From positions 682,001 to 746,000 of the forward strand of contig NZ_CP166245.1 in assembly GCF_033597815.2 (NCBI RefSeq): a stretch of DNA of 64,000 nucleotides, read 5' to 3'. The stretch's first letter is position 1, and each line of letters begins with the position of its first letter. The position numbers and the translations under genes are program-made. Below are positions 7,798-17,297 of the stretch, piece after piece. The notes beneath the pieces are model-generated. The model ran no database searches. It saw only the letters and a program-made list of their open reading frames with translations, and was not told the origin of the DNA. Origin of the DNA: Staphylococcus sp. KG4-3 (GTDB lineage Bacteria; Bacillota; Bacilli; Staphylococcales; Staphylococcaceae).

Positions 7798-8923
7798 TTA
7801 CCGTTACATAACTGATGAAACAACGCATGAGACGCATCGTTATTTATTCACGCAATGTATTGCTAAAAAAGTTGCATATACAATAGAAGAAGTCGGTGAT
7901 GTCGTGTGCTTTGCAGAAAGATATCAAAATGATGGCTATTACGCAGCCTTGTATTTACCTTATGAAGCGGCAACTTACTTCAATAAAGACATGGCAACGG
8001 TGCCGACTGAAGAAGACTATGTATACGCGGCAGTATATGTTTTTGAGAATATATCAGAAACTGAAAATGACGTTGAGGATACAATATATCAACAACAATG
8101 TAGCTTCCAATTTCAATTAAATAGAGCTGAGCTTATCAAACATATTCGGACAATTCAATCAGCTATTGTGGAGGGAAACACATATCAAGTAAATTATACA
8201 ACGAGATTAGTAGATTCAATTCATCATTCTATAGCGACTTTATATTATCATCTTTTAAATGATAATCACGGATTTTATTCTGCGCTTATTGAAACAGATG
8301 AGCTACAAGTTGCTTCATTATCACCAGAATTATTCTTCCAACGAGGTCCATTTAAAGCTAATGAAGATATATTATTAAGTAAACCCATGAAAGGTACGAT
8401 GCCAAGAGGTAGTAATGAAAAAGAAGATAGGCAAAATCTAAACACTTTAAGTCACTCAAGCAAAGATAGAGCAGAAAATGTAATGATTGTAGATTTACTA
8501 CGTAATGACATGAGTCGAATTGCAAAAACCGGCAGTGTTAATGTATATAAACCGTTTCATATAGAACCATATCAAACAGTATTTCAAATGACGTCAACGA
8601 TTACTGCCACTTTACATAAAGATACAGACTTAAATCAGATACTAAGTGCACTATTCCCTTGCGGTTCAATTACAGGAGCCCCAAAACTTAATACGATGAG
8701 CTATATAAAAGAATTAGAACAAACACCACGAAATATATACTGCGGTGCGATTGGCTTATTACTTCCAAATGGTAAATCAATCTTTAATGTGCCGATTCGA
8801 ACAATACAATACTTAAATAACCAAGCCATTTATGGAGTCGGTGCAGGTATTACAATTGACTCTATACCTGAGCAAGAAGTTCAAGAATTTATAGACAAAA
8901 CAAAGATATTGGAGCGATTATAA
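7781..8923 (+). CDS. pabB: Aminodeoxychorismate synthase component I
   Basis: Chorismate-utilising enzyme (380 residues) that aminates chorismate with ammonia from PabA. Family motifs are present in order: KPMKGTMPRG, DRAENVMIVDLLRND and PCGSITGAPK near the C-terminus. The start has GGAGG 7 bases upstream inside pabA, so the two are translationally coupled. The stop shares its last A with the pabC ATG. It is shorter than E. coli PabB (about 450), mainly at the N-terminus, as I remember for staphylococcal homologues. Confidence 0.93.
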   Translation: MQIHFNYRYITDETTHETHRYLFTQCIAKKVAYTIEEVGDVVCFAERYQNDGYYAALYLPYEAATYFNKDMATVPTEEDYVYAAVYVFENISETENDVEDTIYQQQCSFQFQLNRAELIKHIRTIQSAIVEGNTYQVNYTTRLVDSIHHSIATLYYHLLNDNHGFYSALIETDELQVASLSPELFFQRGPFKANEDILLSKPMKGTMPRGSNEKEDRQNLNTLSHSSKDRAENVMIVDLLRNDMSRIAKTGSVNVYKPFHIEPYQTVFQMTSTITATLHKDTDLNQILSALFPCGSITGAPKLNTMSYIKELEQTPRNIYCGAIGLLLPNGKSIFNVPIRTIQYLNNQAIYGVGAGITIDSIPEQEVQEFIDKTKILERL

Positions 8924-9531
8924 TGCAACTTTTTGAAACGATGAGGTTAGAGTCAGGTTTATTTCCAAGAATTTCTTATCATAAAAAAAGAATGAAAAAC
9001 GCTTCTGAACAATTAGGGTTTTTGTTTGATGAGTCTACTTGGTCAGAGCTTATAATATCAATTAGCGAGCAATATGCAACAGGTGTTTATCGAATAAAAA
9101 TTTTGTTGAATAAAGATGGAACAATGCATTACGTTACAGCGCCTTTGCCAGAAAAGTCAACATTTACAGCAAAGCTGTTACCCTTATCAGCTGATGTGAA
9201 TAACCAAGTCATAGTTCACAAGACGACACAAAGAGAACATTTAGAGCATAATCATCAAACTGATATCGTTCTATTATATAATGAAGAAGGTAAAGTATTA
9301 GAATTTGATATAGGTAATATAATGATAAGAGAAGGTGGCTATTACTATACACCGTTTTATAATGAAGATTTTTTGTGTGGCTGTATGCGTCAAGAATTAT
9401 TAGATAAAGGTGAGGTAATAGAAAAAGATTATGATATACATGAATTAAAAGATAAAATAAGTAGTAATATGATACAGATTTTTCTAATAAATAGTTTGCG
9501 AGAGGTTGCCGAGGTAGAAATTTATCTATAG
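8923..9531 (+). CDS. pabC: 4-amino-4-deoxychorismate lyase (class IV aminotransferase fold)
   Basis: A 202-residue fold-type IV PLP protein, third gene of the pab operon (TAATG overlap with pabB). The lyase releases p-aminobenzoate and pyruvate. The N-terminus LFETMRLE and the K in HKTTQR are in the places of family motifs, and the lysine is the probable PLP ligand. It is clearly shorter than typical PabC (about 270-290), lacking part of the N-terminal subdomain. The family call rests on position as well as sequence. Confidence 0.8.
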   Translation: MQLFETMRLESGLFPRISYHKKRMKNASEQLGFLFDESTWSELIISISEQYATGVYRIKILLNKDGTMHYVTAPLPEKSTFTAKLLPLSADVNNQVIVHKTTQREHLEHNHQTDIVLLYNEEGKVLEFDIGNIMIREGGYYYTPFYNEDFLCGCMRQELLDKGEVIEKDYDIHELKDKISSNMIQIFLINSLREVAEVEIYL

Positions 9532-9643
9532 AATATAGAAAGTATAATCATGGCGTCATTGATAGCGCATACGCAATTTAAAATAATCAAATTTTATAAA
9601 CAAAATAGTAAAGACAAAATTTATAAACAGTGAGTGAGGAAAA

Positions 9644-9850
9644 ATGATGATATTGGTTTGGGCATTTACAATTATTATAATTTCTATGCTTACCAAATGG
9701 GGCGTAAATCAATTGTTGAAACGACAAAGTGTTTATTTAACACGCTTCGTCATTACAGTATCTTGCATATTTCAATTTATATTTGTCTATTTCCTAGTAA
9801 AAGAACTCGTACATTATTTGATACAAGTATTTGATGTATTTTATCGTTAG
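9644..9850 (+). CDS. Small two-helix membrane protein, unknown
   Basis: A 68-residue hydrophobic protein with two predicted membrane segments (about 2-20 and 35-58) and basic residues between (KRQSVYLTR). RBS GAGTGAGGA precedes two adjacent ATGs (9644, 9647); the second is better spaced. It sits between pabC and pxpB on the same strand with gaps of 112 and 22 bases, so it probably shares a transcript with pxpBC. No family recognised. Confidence 0.6.
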   Translation: MMILVWAFTIIIISMLTKWGVNQLLKRQSVYLTRFVITVSCIFQFIFVYFLVKELVHYLIQVFDVFYR

Positions 9851-9872
9851 TAACAATTTATGAGGTGAAACT

Positions 9873-10580
9873 ATGAAGATATATAGTCAAGGAGACCAAG
9901 CAATAGTGGTTTCTATAGAAAAAGAAGTCTCTAAAGATTTGACTGAAGATCTGTTGGCTTTGAAAAAATACTTAGCAGACAAACAGTATCCTTTTATAAC
10001 AGAAATTGTACCTACAGAATCAGACATGATGATTTGTTATGATGCAAGGGACATGATTAAGCATCATCATATCCAATCTCCATTTTTATATATGAAAGCG
10101 TTAATGCAAACGGTACAAATGGAAATTAAGCATGACGAAGAAACAGTTGAACCTATTGAAATTCCAGTCGTGTATGGTGGGAAATGTGGACCTGATTTAG
10201 ACGCTCTACTGACTTATTATAAAATGGATTTTGAAAAATTTGTGAAATTACATACGGAACAAAATTATTTTGTGTCAATGATGGGCTATACACCAGGATT
10301 TCCTTATTTAACTGGCATGAATAAGCGTTTATTTGTAAATCATACAGGTGGGAAAAAGACATTTATTCCTGCGGGTTCTGTAATTATTGAAGGTAAAAAG
10401 ACAGGAATCACTACAACTGATACATATGGTGATTGGTTAGTCATAGGGTATACACCTGTTCGATTGTTTAATCCGGAATTAGAAGATTTCACAAAATTAA
10501 AATTAGGAGACAATGTTAAATTTTGTGCGATTCAAGAGGAAGCGCTGGATTTAGGAGGGTTTCAACCATGTCAATCATAA
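9873..10580 (+). CDS. pxpB: 5-oxoprolinase subunit B (KipI family)
   Basis: A 235-residue protein of the KipI/PxpB (AHS1) family. Signature MMGYTPGFPYLTGM lies near residues 131-144, followed by PAGSVIIEGKKTGI and TPVRLFN. With PxpC and PxpA it forms the ATP-dependent 5-oxoprolinase that recycles pyroglutamate to glutamate. In Bacillus KipI was first described as an inhibitor of the sporulation kinase KinA, irrelevant here. RBS TGAGGTGA. It overlaps pxpC by 13 bases. No pxpA in the window. Confidence 0.92.
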   Translation: MKIYSQGDQAIVVSIEKEVSKDLTEDLLALKKYLADKQYPFITEIVPTESDMMICYDARDMIKHHHIQSPFLYMKALMQTVQMEIKHDEETVEPIEIPVVYGGKCGPDLDALLTYYKMDFEKFVKLHTEQNYFVSMMGYTPGFPYLTGMNKRLFVNHTGGKKTFIPAGSVIIEGKKTGITTTDTYGDWLVIGYTPVRLFNPELEDFTKLKLGDNVKFCAIQEEALDLGGFQPCQS

Positions 10581-11572
10581 TAGAAGGTGAAGGACTATTT
10601 TCAAGTTTTCAAGATTTTGGTCGTAAAGGGTATGAGCACGATGGTGTAATCCCTGGTGGTGCTTTAGATCCTCTATCTCATGAAATAGCAAATAGACTTG
10701 TAGCTAATGATAAGAATGAAGCTACTTTAGAAATGACAAATAGAATGGCGAGTTTTCGTTTTACTGAACCGACGCTTATTGCATTGAGTGGAGGGAATTT
10801 TAAAGCTAAAACTGAACACATGAAAGTGCTACCCAATAAGTTATATTTGATGGAAAAAGGTGATGTACTTGTGTTTACTGAAACGAATCGTACATCCAGA
10901 GTTTACTTGGCAGTAGGCGGAGGATTTGAACTTAGTGAATGGCTAGGGTCAACTTCAACGGACTTTAAGTCGAAAATTGGTGGCTTCCAAGGTCGTAACC
11001 TACAAAAAGGTGACGAAGTTAACATGAAACGAAATTACACTGAGCGTCATCATAAATTATTTGAAAACTTAAAAGAAACACATCAAACAGATTGGGGTAT
11101 CGATGGTTACGCGCTATCTTTCAATTATATGTCCGATGTTTTTCATGTGATAAAGAATAAAGGAACAGAAGATTTTAAACCTAAAATATTGAATCGATTT
11201 ACTTCTGGAGAATATAAAGTGACAAGTAAAGCAAATAGAGTTGGCATGTATTTAGAAGGAGAACCTGTAAAAGCATTTTACGAAGACATGCCAGAACATC
11301 AATCAGTACAAATTGGTACGATACAAGTAAAACGAGATGGCACACCAATTATTTTATTAAATGATCATTATACTTTAGGCAGCTACCCACAAATTGGTAC
11401 GATTGCAAGTTATCATTTAACAAAACTAGGACAAAAACATCAAGGAACTAAATTGAAATTTCAATTTATAGATGTGGAAAGTGCGGAGAAGAATTTAATT
11501 AAATATACAAACTGGTTGAATCAGTTATTTCACGGCATTGAATATAGAATGCAATTAGAGATGTTGAAATAG
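10568..11572 (+). CDS. pxpC: 5-oxoprolinase subunit C (biotin-dependent carboxyltransferase family)
   Basis: A 334-residue protein of the KipA/PxpC (AHS2) family: FQDFGRKGYEHDGVIPGGALD at the N-terminus, LSGGNF, and TIASYHLTKLGQ near the C-terminus. I place the start at 10568 because AGGAGGG lies 7 bases upstream. An in-frame start at 10523 would overlap pxpB more and has no such site. It is the partner of PxpB in pyroglutamate hydrolysis. Confidence 0.92.
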   Translation: MSIIIEGEGLFSSFQDFGRKGYEHDGVIPGGALDPLSHEIANRLVANDKNEATLEMTNRMASFRFTEPTLIALSGGNFKAKTEHMKVLPNKLYLMEKGDVLVFTETNRTSRVYLAVGGGFELSEWLGSTSTDFKSKIGGFQGRNLQKGDEVNMKRNYTERHHKLFENLKETHQTDWGIDGYALSFNYMSDVFHVIKNKGTEDFKPKILNRFTSGEYKVTSKANRVGMYLEGEPVKAFYEDMPEHQSVQIGTIQVKRDGTPIILLNDHYTLGSYPQIGTIASYHLTKLGQKHQGTKLKFQFIDVESAEKNLIKYTNWLNQLFHGIEYRMQLEMLK

Positions 11573-11589
11573 CGACTATATAAATAATT

Positions 11590-11638
11590 AAAAGCAGTAA
11601 CGCCAAAAATAAGCCTAGGTTTTGGGTTACTGCTTTTT
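11590..11638 (+). terminator. Terminator after pxpC
   Basis: AAAAGCAGTAAC pairs with GTTACTGCTTTT, with the stem continuing inside as CCAAAA/TTTTGG after one mismatch. T-run at the end. It begins 18 bases after the stop. Confidence 0.85.
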
Positions 11639-11869
11639 ATATTTTATTCCTTTGAATTTTTGGGATGATTTCAAAAATATATAATGACATAGAAGTTAGA
11701 GAGTGTATCAGCAAAATTGCTAATACGACCATAGTCCGATTAATATACTATCCAATAAAGGTATAATTAAAAAACATATAAATACTTAATAGTAAGTTAA
11801 TGACCGTTTAACAAGGCGTTAATAAAGCTTTTGTTTGATACCAAATTACATAAAAAAGTGTCTTTTTAC

Positions 11870-11898
11870 TTGATATTTAGCTATGATTGCTTTATATT
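11870..11898 (+). promoter_or_regulatory. Candidate sigma-A promoter of ltaS with long leader
   Basis: TTGATA, 17-base spacer, TATATT. Start of transcription would be near 11905, giving ltaS a leader of about 370 bases. The gap 11639-12272 holds no ORF I would support, and I saw no named riboswitch. A nearer promoter is possible. Confidence 0.5.
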
Positions 11899-12272
11899 TA
11901 TTAATTGAACTATGTGCGTTTTATTACGAGCATATTACAAAAAGATAAAAATTGTAAATATAATTTTAACTTATGGTTATGAGTAATAGTGATTGGAATA
12001 ACTATAGTTAACTATCAATGATTCATAATAATAGATATCAAATAAAACTTAAAAACTGAAACATATGAATGCTTGTAACAGTGTACTTTAAATTAATGAT
12101 TAAAGATGACACTAAAGCATAATTCTAAAACAATTTGCCCAAGCCAATAACGACTTTCGTTTATTAGAGATACTAACATCGCTAATAAGTGTTTAAGATA
12201 GTAACTTTGCCACTTTTTATAAGGTTAGGTAAGCGTTCTAGCCTATATTAATTTATATCGGGGGATAAGAAC

Positions 12273-14213
12273 ATGAGTATACACAAAAAGAAATTAACTC
12301 TTTTTGGGTTTTTTATTTTAACGGTGCTAACAGTCACCTTAAAAACATATTTTTCATATTATGTTGATTTTTCTTTAGGCGTTAAAGGATTAGTTCAAAA
12401 CCTAATCTTGTTAATGAATCCATACAGTTTAATTGCATTAGTATTGAGTATTTTCTTGTTTTTCAAGGGTAAGAAAGCTTTTTGGTTCATCTTTATTGGT
12501 GGCTTTTTATTAACTTTCTTATTATACGCAAACGTTGTATACTTCAGATTCTTTTCTGACTTCTTAACATTTAGTACATTAAACCAGGTTGGAAATGTTG
12601 AATCGATGGGTGGCGCTGTAACAGCTTCATTCAAATGGTATGATTTCGTTTACTTTATAGATACTATTGTGTATCTGTTTGTTTTAATTTTTAAACAAAA
12701 ATGGTTTGATAAGCGTGTATTTAGCAAAAAGTTTGTGCCAGTAGTAATGGCTGCGTCAGTTGCATTATTCTTTTTAAACTTGGCATTTGCTGAATCAGAT
12801 CGCCCAGAATTATTAACACGTACATTTGACCATAAATATTTAGTTAAATATTTAGGCCCATATAATTTTACTGTATATGACGGTGTTAAAACAGTTCAAA
12901 ATAATCAACAAAAAGCGTTGGCTAATGAAGATGATTTAACTAAAGTATTGAATTATACGAAACAAAAGCGAACTGAACCAAATAAAGAATATTTCGGTGC
13001 CGCTAAAAAGAAAAATGTTATTAAAATTCATTTAGAAAGCTTCCAAACTTTCTTAATAAATAAAAAAGTAAATGGTGAAGAAGTTACACCATTCTTAAAT
13101 AAACTCTCGTCTGGTAATGAAGGATACAGATATTATCCAAACTTCTATCATCAGACAGGACAAGGTAAAACTTCGGATTCAGAGTTTACTATGGATAACA
13201 GCTTGTTTGGTTTACCACAAGGTTCAGCTTATTCATTGAAAGGTGATAACACTTACCAATCACTACCTGCTATACTAGATCAACAGCAAGGTTATACATC
13301 TAGTGTTATGCATGGTGACTACAAAACATTCTGGAACCGTGATCAAGTTTACAAACACTTTGGCGTAGATAAATTTTACGACGCAACTTATTACGATATG
13401 TCTGAAGAAAATCTTGAAAATTTAGGTCTTAAAGATAAAGAGTTCTTTAAAGAATCTGCAGATTATTTAGCAAAAGAAAAAGAGCCATTCTATAGTCATT
13501 TAATTACGTTAACTAACCACTACCCATTCACTGTGAAACCAGAAGATGCATCAATCGATAAACCAAACACAGGCGATTCAACAGTAGATGGTTATGTACA
13601 AACAGCAAGATACCTTGATGAATCATTAGAAGAGTTTGTCAATGAACTTAAGAAAAAAGGTTTATATGATGATTCAGTAATAATGATTTACGGTGACCAC
13701 TATGGTATTTCTGAAAACCATAATAAAGCCATGGAAAAATTATTAGGTGAAGAAATTACACCTGCTAAATTTAATGACTTAAATCGTACAGGTTTCTGGT
13801 TGAAGATTCCAGGTAAAGAAGGTACTGTAGATAAAACTTATGCAGGACAAGCTGATGTAATGCCTACATTATTACACTTAATGGGTATCGATACGAAGAA
13901 CTATTTAATGATGGGTACAGATTTATTATCTAAAGATCACAATGATACAGTACCGTTTAGAAATGGTGACTTTGTAACGAAAGACTATAAATATGTTAAT
14001 GGTAGAATTTATGATAATAAGAATAATGAACCTATGACAGAAAAGCCTAAAGACTTCGATAAGCGTAAACAACAATCTGAGAAAGACTTACAAATGAGTG
14101 ACGATGTCCTCAACGGCGATTTATTGAGATTCTATGATAATCCTGATTTCGATAAAGTTAAGCCTTCAGATTATGAATATAAATCAGGTCCAAAAGGACA
14201 AGAGAAAAAATAA
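12273..14213 (+). CDS. ltaS: Lipoteichoic acid synthase
   Basis: LtaS polymerises glycerol phosphate from phosphatidylglycerol onto the glycolipid anchor. The 646 residues show five membrane segments in the first 175 and then an extracellular sulfatase-like domain. The catalytic threonine is T300 in GKTSDSEF, the same number as I recall for S. aureus. YGDHYG near 470 is metal-binding. The linker has ALA at 215-217 followed by N-E-D-D, matching the signal-peptidase site that releases the extracellular domain in S. aureus. RBS GGGGGA. Flanked by terminators, so monocistronic. Confidence 0.98.
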   Translation: MSIHKKKLTLFGFFILTVLTVTLKTYFSYYVDFSLGVKGLVQNLILLMNPYSLIALVLSIFLFFKGKKAFWFIFIGGFLLTFLLYANVVYFRFFSDFLTFSTLNQVGNVESMGGAVTASFKWYDFVYFIDTIVYLFVLIFKQKWFDKRVFSKKFVPVVMAASVALFFLNLAFAESDRPELLTRTFDHKYLVKYLGPYNFTVYDGVKTVQNNQQKALANEDDLTKVLNYTKQKRTEPNKEYFGAAKKKNVIKIHLESFQTFLINKKVNGEEVTPFLNKLSSGNEGYRYYPNFYHQTGQGKTSDSEFTMDNSLFGLPQGSAYSLKGDNTYQSLPAILDQQQGYTSSVMHGDYKTFWNRDQVYKHFGVDKFYDATYYDMSEENLENLGLKDKEFFKESADYLAKEKEPFYSHLITLTNHYPFTVKPEDASIDKPNTGDSTVDGYVQTARYLDESLEEFVNELKKKGLYDDSVIMIYGDHYGISENHNKAMEKLLGEEITPAKFNDLNRTGFWLKIPGKEGTVDKTYAGQADVMPTLLHLMGIDTKNYLMMGTDLLSKDHNDTVPFRNGDFVTKDYKYVNGRIYDNKNNEPMTEKPKDFDKRKQQSEKDLQMSDDVLNGDLLRFYDNPDFDKVKPSDYEYKSGPKGQEKK

Positions 14214-14216
14214 ATA

Positions 14217-14256
14217 AAAATACCGACGATTCTAATTTAGAGTCGTCGGTATTTTT
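14217..14256 (+). terminator. Terminator after ltaS
   Basis: AAATACCGACGA / TCGTCGGTATTT stem with further pairing inside, T-run after it, starting 4 bases past the stop. Confidence 0.9.
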
Positions 14257-14377
14257 ATTTATTATAGATGCCTATTGGGGATAGTTTGTTTTAATATAAT
14301 CATAAAATAGAGGCGTTGACCATATCTTGTATATTGCTTAAAGTATCAATTTGATAAATGTTTGACTAAACGTAAGA

Positions 14378-14413
14378 AACAGTCCGGGACATTAATATAC
14401 GTCTCGGACTGTT
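14378..14413. terminator. Hairpin of the GACA/TGTC repeat family
   Basis: AACAGTCCGGGAC with GTCTCGGACTGTT around a 10-base loop (one G-T pair). It lies between ltaS and the convergent ZIP gene and may end the latter. Related to 3866, 27574 and 45310. Confidence 0.7.
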
Positions 14414-14472
14414 AAATCATGTCGTCTTGTTTAATGTTGAAATTTAAAATACATCAATCGCATAGTTTGTCC

Positions 14473-15291
14473 TTATCCAAGTGCAACATCTAAAATCATC
14501 ATAATAGTGAAACCTAGCATGAGACTCATTGTTGCAAGGTCAGTATTATTACTAGCTTGGGAATCAGGAATAAGTTCTTCAACAACTACAAATATCATCG
14601 CTCCTGCAGCAAATGCTAGGGCATAGGGTAACATTGGAGTAACAACTAATACAGCGGCTGCGCCAATTGTAGCAAATATAGGCTCAACGATAGCAGACGC
14701 TTGCCCATAGTTAAATGCTTTCCATCTAGAAGCGCCAGCTGCTCTTATTGGCATAGACAAGGCTGCTCCTTCAGGAATGTTTTGAATACCGATTCCTATA
14801 GCTAAACCAAGGGCTCCTAAAAATGTAGCTTGCCCATTGCCAGCTACGATACCACCAAAAGCAACACCAATAGATAAACCTTCGGGTATATTGTGTAGCG
14901 TTATAGCTAAAACGAGTAACGTATTCTTATTGAGTTTTTTTGTGCCTACACCTTCTTGGTATTGGTTTGTGTCTTGGGTGTTTGGGTGTATATGAGGAAT
15001 AACTAAATCTAGTGCACGAATAAATACTCCACCCAATAGAAAACCGATAGCAGCTGGTAACCAAGGTAATGATGTACCTTCGCCATAATTAATAGCTGGT
15101 TGTAAGAGTGACCAAAAGCTAGCTGCAATCATTATACCTGCAGCGAAACCTTGCATTGAATTTAGAATCTTATCATTTACTCTCTTGAAAATAAAAACAG
15201 CTGCAGCTCCTAATGCAGTAAGTAGCCATGTAATAATACCTGCTATTAATGCTTGGATATAAGGAGGCAAGTTTTGGAAAAATTCCGACAT
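14473..15291 (-). CDS. ZIP-family divalent metal transporter
   Basis: A 272-residue membrane protein of the ZIP/ZupT-GufA family, importing zinc or related metals. Eight membrane helices fit the hydropathy. Metal-binding helices carry HNIPEGLSIG and NIPEGAALS, with VVEELIPDS near the C-terminus. A histidine-bearing loop (HIHPNTQDTN) separates helices 3 and 4. I chose the ATG at 15291 since AAGGAG is 8 bases away; the ATG at 15297 is too close. It is divergent from the ABC-F gene with a gap of 112 bases. Metal specificity is not readable. Confidence 0.88.
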   Translation of the reverse strand: MSEFFQNLPPYIQALIAGIITWLLTALGAAAVFIFKRVNDKILNSMQGFAAGIMIAASFWSLLQPAINYGEGTSLPWLPAAIGFLLGGVFIRALDLVIPHIHPNTQDTNQYQEGVGTKKLNKNTLLVLAITLHNIPEGLSIGVAFGGIVAGNGQATFLGALGLAIGIGIQNIPEGAALSMPIRAAGASRWKAFNYGQASAIVEPIFATIGAAAVLVVTPMLPYALAFAAGAMIFVVVEELIPDSQASNNTDLATMSLMLGFTIMMILDVALG

Positions 15292-15403
15292 AAGCATTGC
15301 TCCTTTGTATCATTTGAGTTAAAAAAGGTGTATAATATGTAGAACTGAAATTAAGTTTAACAGAAATAATTATAATTTTCGATATTAAAAAGGATGTTGG
15401 GCA

Positions 15404-17284
15404 ATGGAAGCATATAAAATTGAACATTTACATAAATCATATGCCGATAAAACCATTTTTGATAATTTGCAGTTGTCAATTTCTGAAGGTGAGAAAATAG
15501 GACTTGTAGGTATAAATGGTACGGGTAAAAGTACACTATTGAAAGTGATCGCTGGATTGGATGAAGACTTTGAGGCAGAAGTATCACATCCTAATGCTTA
15601 TCGCATCCGATATTCTTCTCAAAAACATGATTTTGATCAAAATATGACGGTGTTTGAAGCTGTATTAACTTCAGAAACTGAAACGATTAAGGTTATAAGA
15701 ACTTATGAAAATGCTTTGGCGCAATATACAGCGACCCAAAGTGATGAAGATTTTCAGAAAATGATGCAAGCACAAGAAGCAATGGATAATTACCAAGCAT
15801 GGGATTATAGTGCTGAAATTAAAACGATTCTTTCTAAATTAGGTATCTATGACATAAACAAAGAAGTGAGTGAACTTTCAGGAGGTCAACAAAAACGTGT
15901 TGGTTTAGCTAAAACACTTATTGAACAACCTGATTTATTACTATTAGATGAGCCAACAAACCATTTAGATTTTGAATCAATCAATTGGCTAATTAACTAT
16001 GTGAAACAATATCCGCATACAGTATTATTTATCACACATGATCGTTATTTCCTAAATGAAGTATCCTCTCGTATTATTGAATTAGATAGAGGCAAGCTTA
16101 CTACCTATGTAGGAAATTACGAAGATTATATAGCTCAACGAGCAGAAAATGAAATTATAGAGCAAAAACAACAAGCGAAACAGCAATCCTTATATAAGAA
16201 GGAACTTGAATGGATGCGTGCTGGTGTTAAGGCACGTACGACTAAGCAACAAGCTCGTAAAAATAGATTTAATGACTTGGAACAAGATGTGAAAAATCAA
16301 CACCAACAAGAGAAAGCATCTTTAAACCTTGCTTATTCTAGATTAGGAAAACAAGTTTTCGAATTAGATGGCTTAACAAAACGTATTAACAAAAAAACTT
16401 TATTTGAAGATATAACTCAAATTATCCAAAGTGGGCAACAAATTGGTATTGTTGGTCCTAATGGTGCAGGTAAAACAACGTTACTGAATATCCTAAATGG
16501 GGAAGATAAAGAGTTTGAAGGTGACCTTAAAATCGGACAAACGGTAAAAGTCGCTTACTTCAAACAAACTGAAGAACGGTTAGATCGTGATATAAGAATG
16601 ATAGATTATCTGAGAGAAGAAAGTGAAGTTGCTAAAGAAAAAGATGGTACATCGGTATCTATAACTCAATTACTAGAAAGGTTCTTATTTCCAAGTGCAA
16701 CTCATGGTAAAAAGATTTATAAATTATCAGGTGGAGAGCAAAAAAGATTATACCTTTTAAGGTTATTGGTACACCAACCGAATGTTCTTCTGCTAGATGA
16801 GCCAACAAATGATTTAGATACAGAAACACTTACAATTCTTGAAGATTATATTGAAACGTTTGGTGGCGCCGTCATCACAGTTAGTCACGATAGATATTTC
16901 TTAAATAAAGTAGCACAAGAGTATTGGTATATTCATGATGGACAGATGGAGCGCATCATAGGTACGTTTGAAGATTATGAAGCTTATAAAAAGGAACAAC
17001 ATCAGTTAAACGAGCAAAAGAGTCAACAGACTAAAGTTAAACAGCAACCTGACAAGAAAAAAAGAAGAGGTTTATCTTTTAAAGAAAAACAAGAGTATGA
17101 AATGATTATTGAACGTATTGATACAACTGAAGAACGATTAGAAACTATAGAAAAAGAGATGATTGAGGCAACCTCTGATTATGCCAAGATTAAAGAACTA
17201 AGCGAAGAACAACGAAGATTAAATGCGTTGTATGAAGAAGACATTGCAAGATGGAGCGAACTTGAAGAACAAAAAGAACAATGA
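15404..17284 (+). CDS. ABC-F family ATPase (Uup/YdiF type)
   Basis: A soluble protein of 626 residues with two ABC cassettes and no membrane part, the mark of ABC-F translation factors. Cassette 1: GINGTGKST, LSGGQQKRV, LLLDEPTNHLD. Cassette 2: GPNGAGKTT, LSGGEQKRL, LLLDEPTNDLD. The charged linker between them corresponds to the P-site tRNA interaction motif. A C-terminal coiled coil (about 535-626) as in Uup follows a lysine-rich stretch. It is a housekeeping-type member; no sign of an antibiotic-resistance subtype. recQ starts 13 bases later. Confidence 0.92.
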   Translation: MEAYKIEHLHKSYADKTIFDNLQLSISEGEKIGLVGINGTGKSTLLKVIAGLDEDFEAEVSHPNAYRIRYSSQKHDFDQNMTVFEAVLTSETETIKVIRTYENALAQYTATQSDEDFQKMMQAQEAMDNYQAWDYSAEIKTILSKLGIYDINKEVSELSGGQQKRVGLAKTLIEQPDLLLLDEPTNHLDFESINWLINYVKQYPHTVLFITHDRYFLNEVSSRIIELDRGKLTTYVGNYEDYIAQRAENEIIEQKQQAKQQSLYKKELEWMRAGVKARTTKQQARKNRFNDLEQDVKNQHQQEKASLNLAYSRLGKQVFELDGLTKRINKKTLFEDITQIIQSGQQIGIVGPNGAGKTTLLNILNGEDKEFEGDLKIGQTVKVAYFKQTEERLDRDIRMIDYLREESEVAKEKDGTSVSITQLLERFLFPSATHGKKIYKLSGGEQKRLYLLRLLVHQPNVLLLDEPTNDLDTETLTILEDYIETFGGAVITVSHDRYFLNKVAQEYWYIHDGQMERIIGTFEDYEAYKKEQHQLNEQKSQQTKVKQQPDKKKRRGLSFKEKQEYEMIIERIDTTEERLETIEKEMIEATSDYAKIKELSEEQRRLNALYEEDIARWSELEEQKEQ

Positions 17285-17297
17285 GGGATTTTATAAC

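Noticed and set aside
9634..9834. 66-codon frame overlapping the small membrane gene before pxpB
   Set aside because: Out of frame with the hydrophobic two-helix protein at 9644, poorly placed relative to the ribosome-binding site.
12395..12634. 79-codon minus-strand frame within ltaS
   Set aside because: Antisense shadow in a conserved membrane-coding region.
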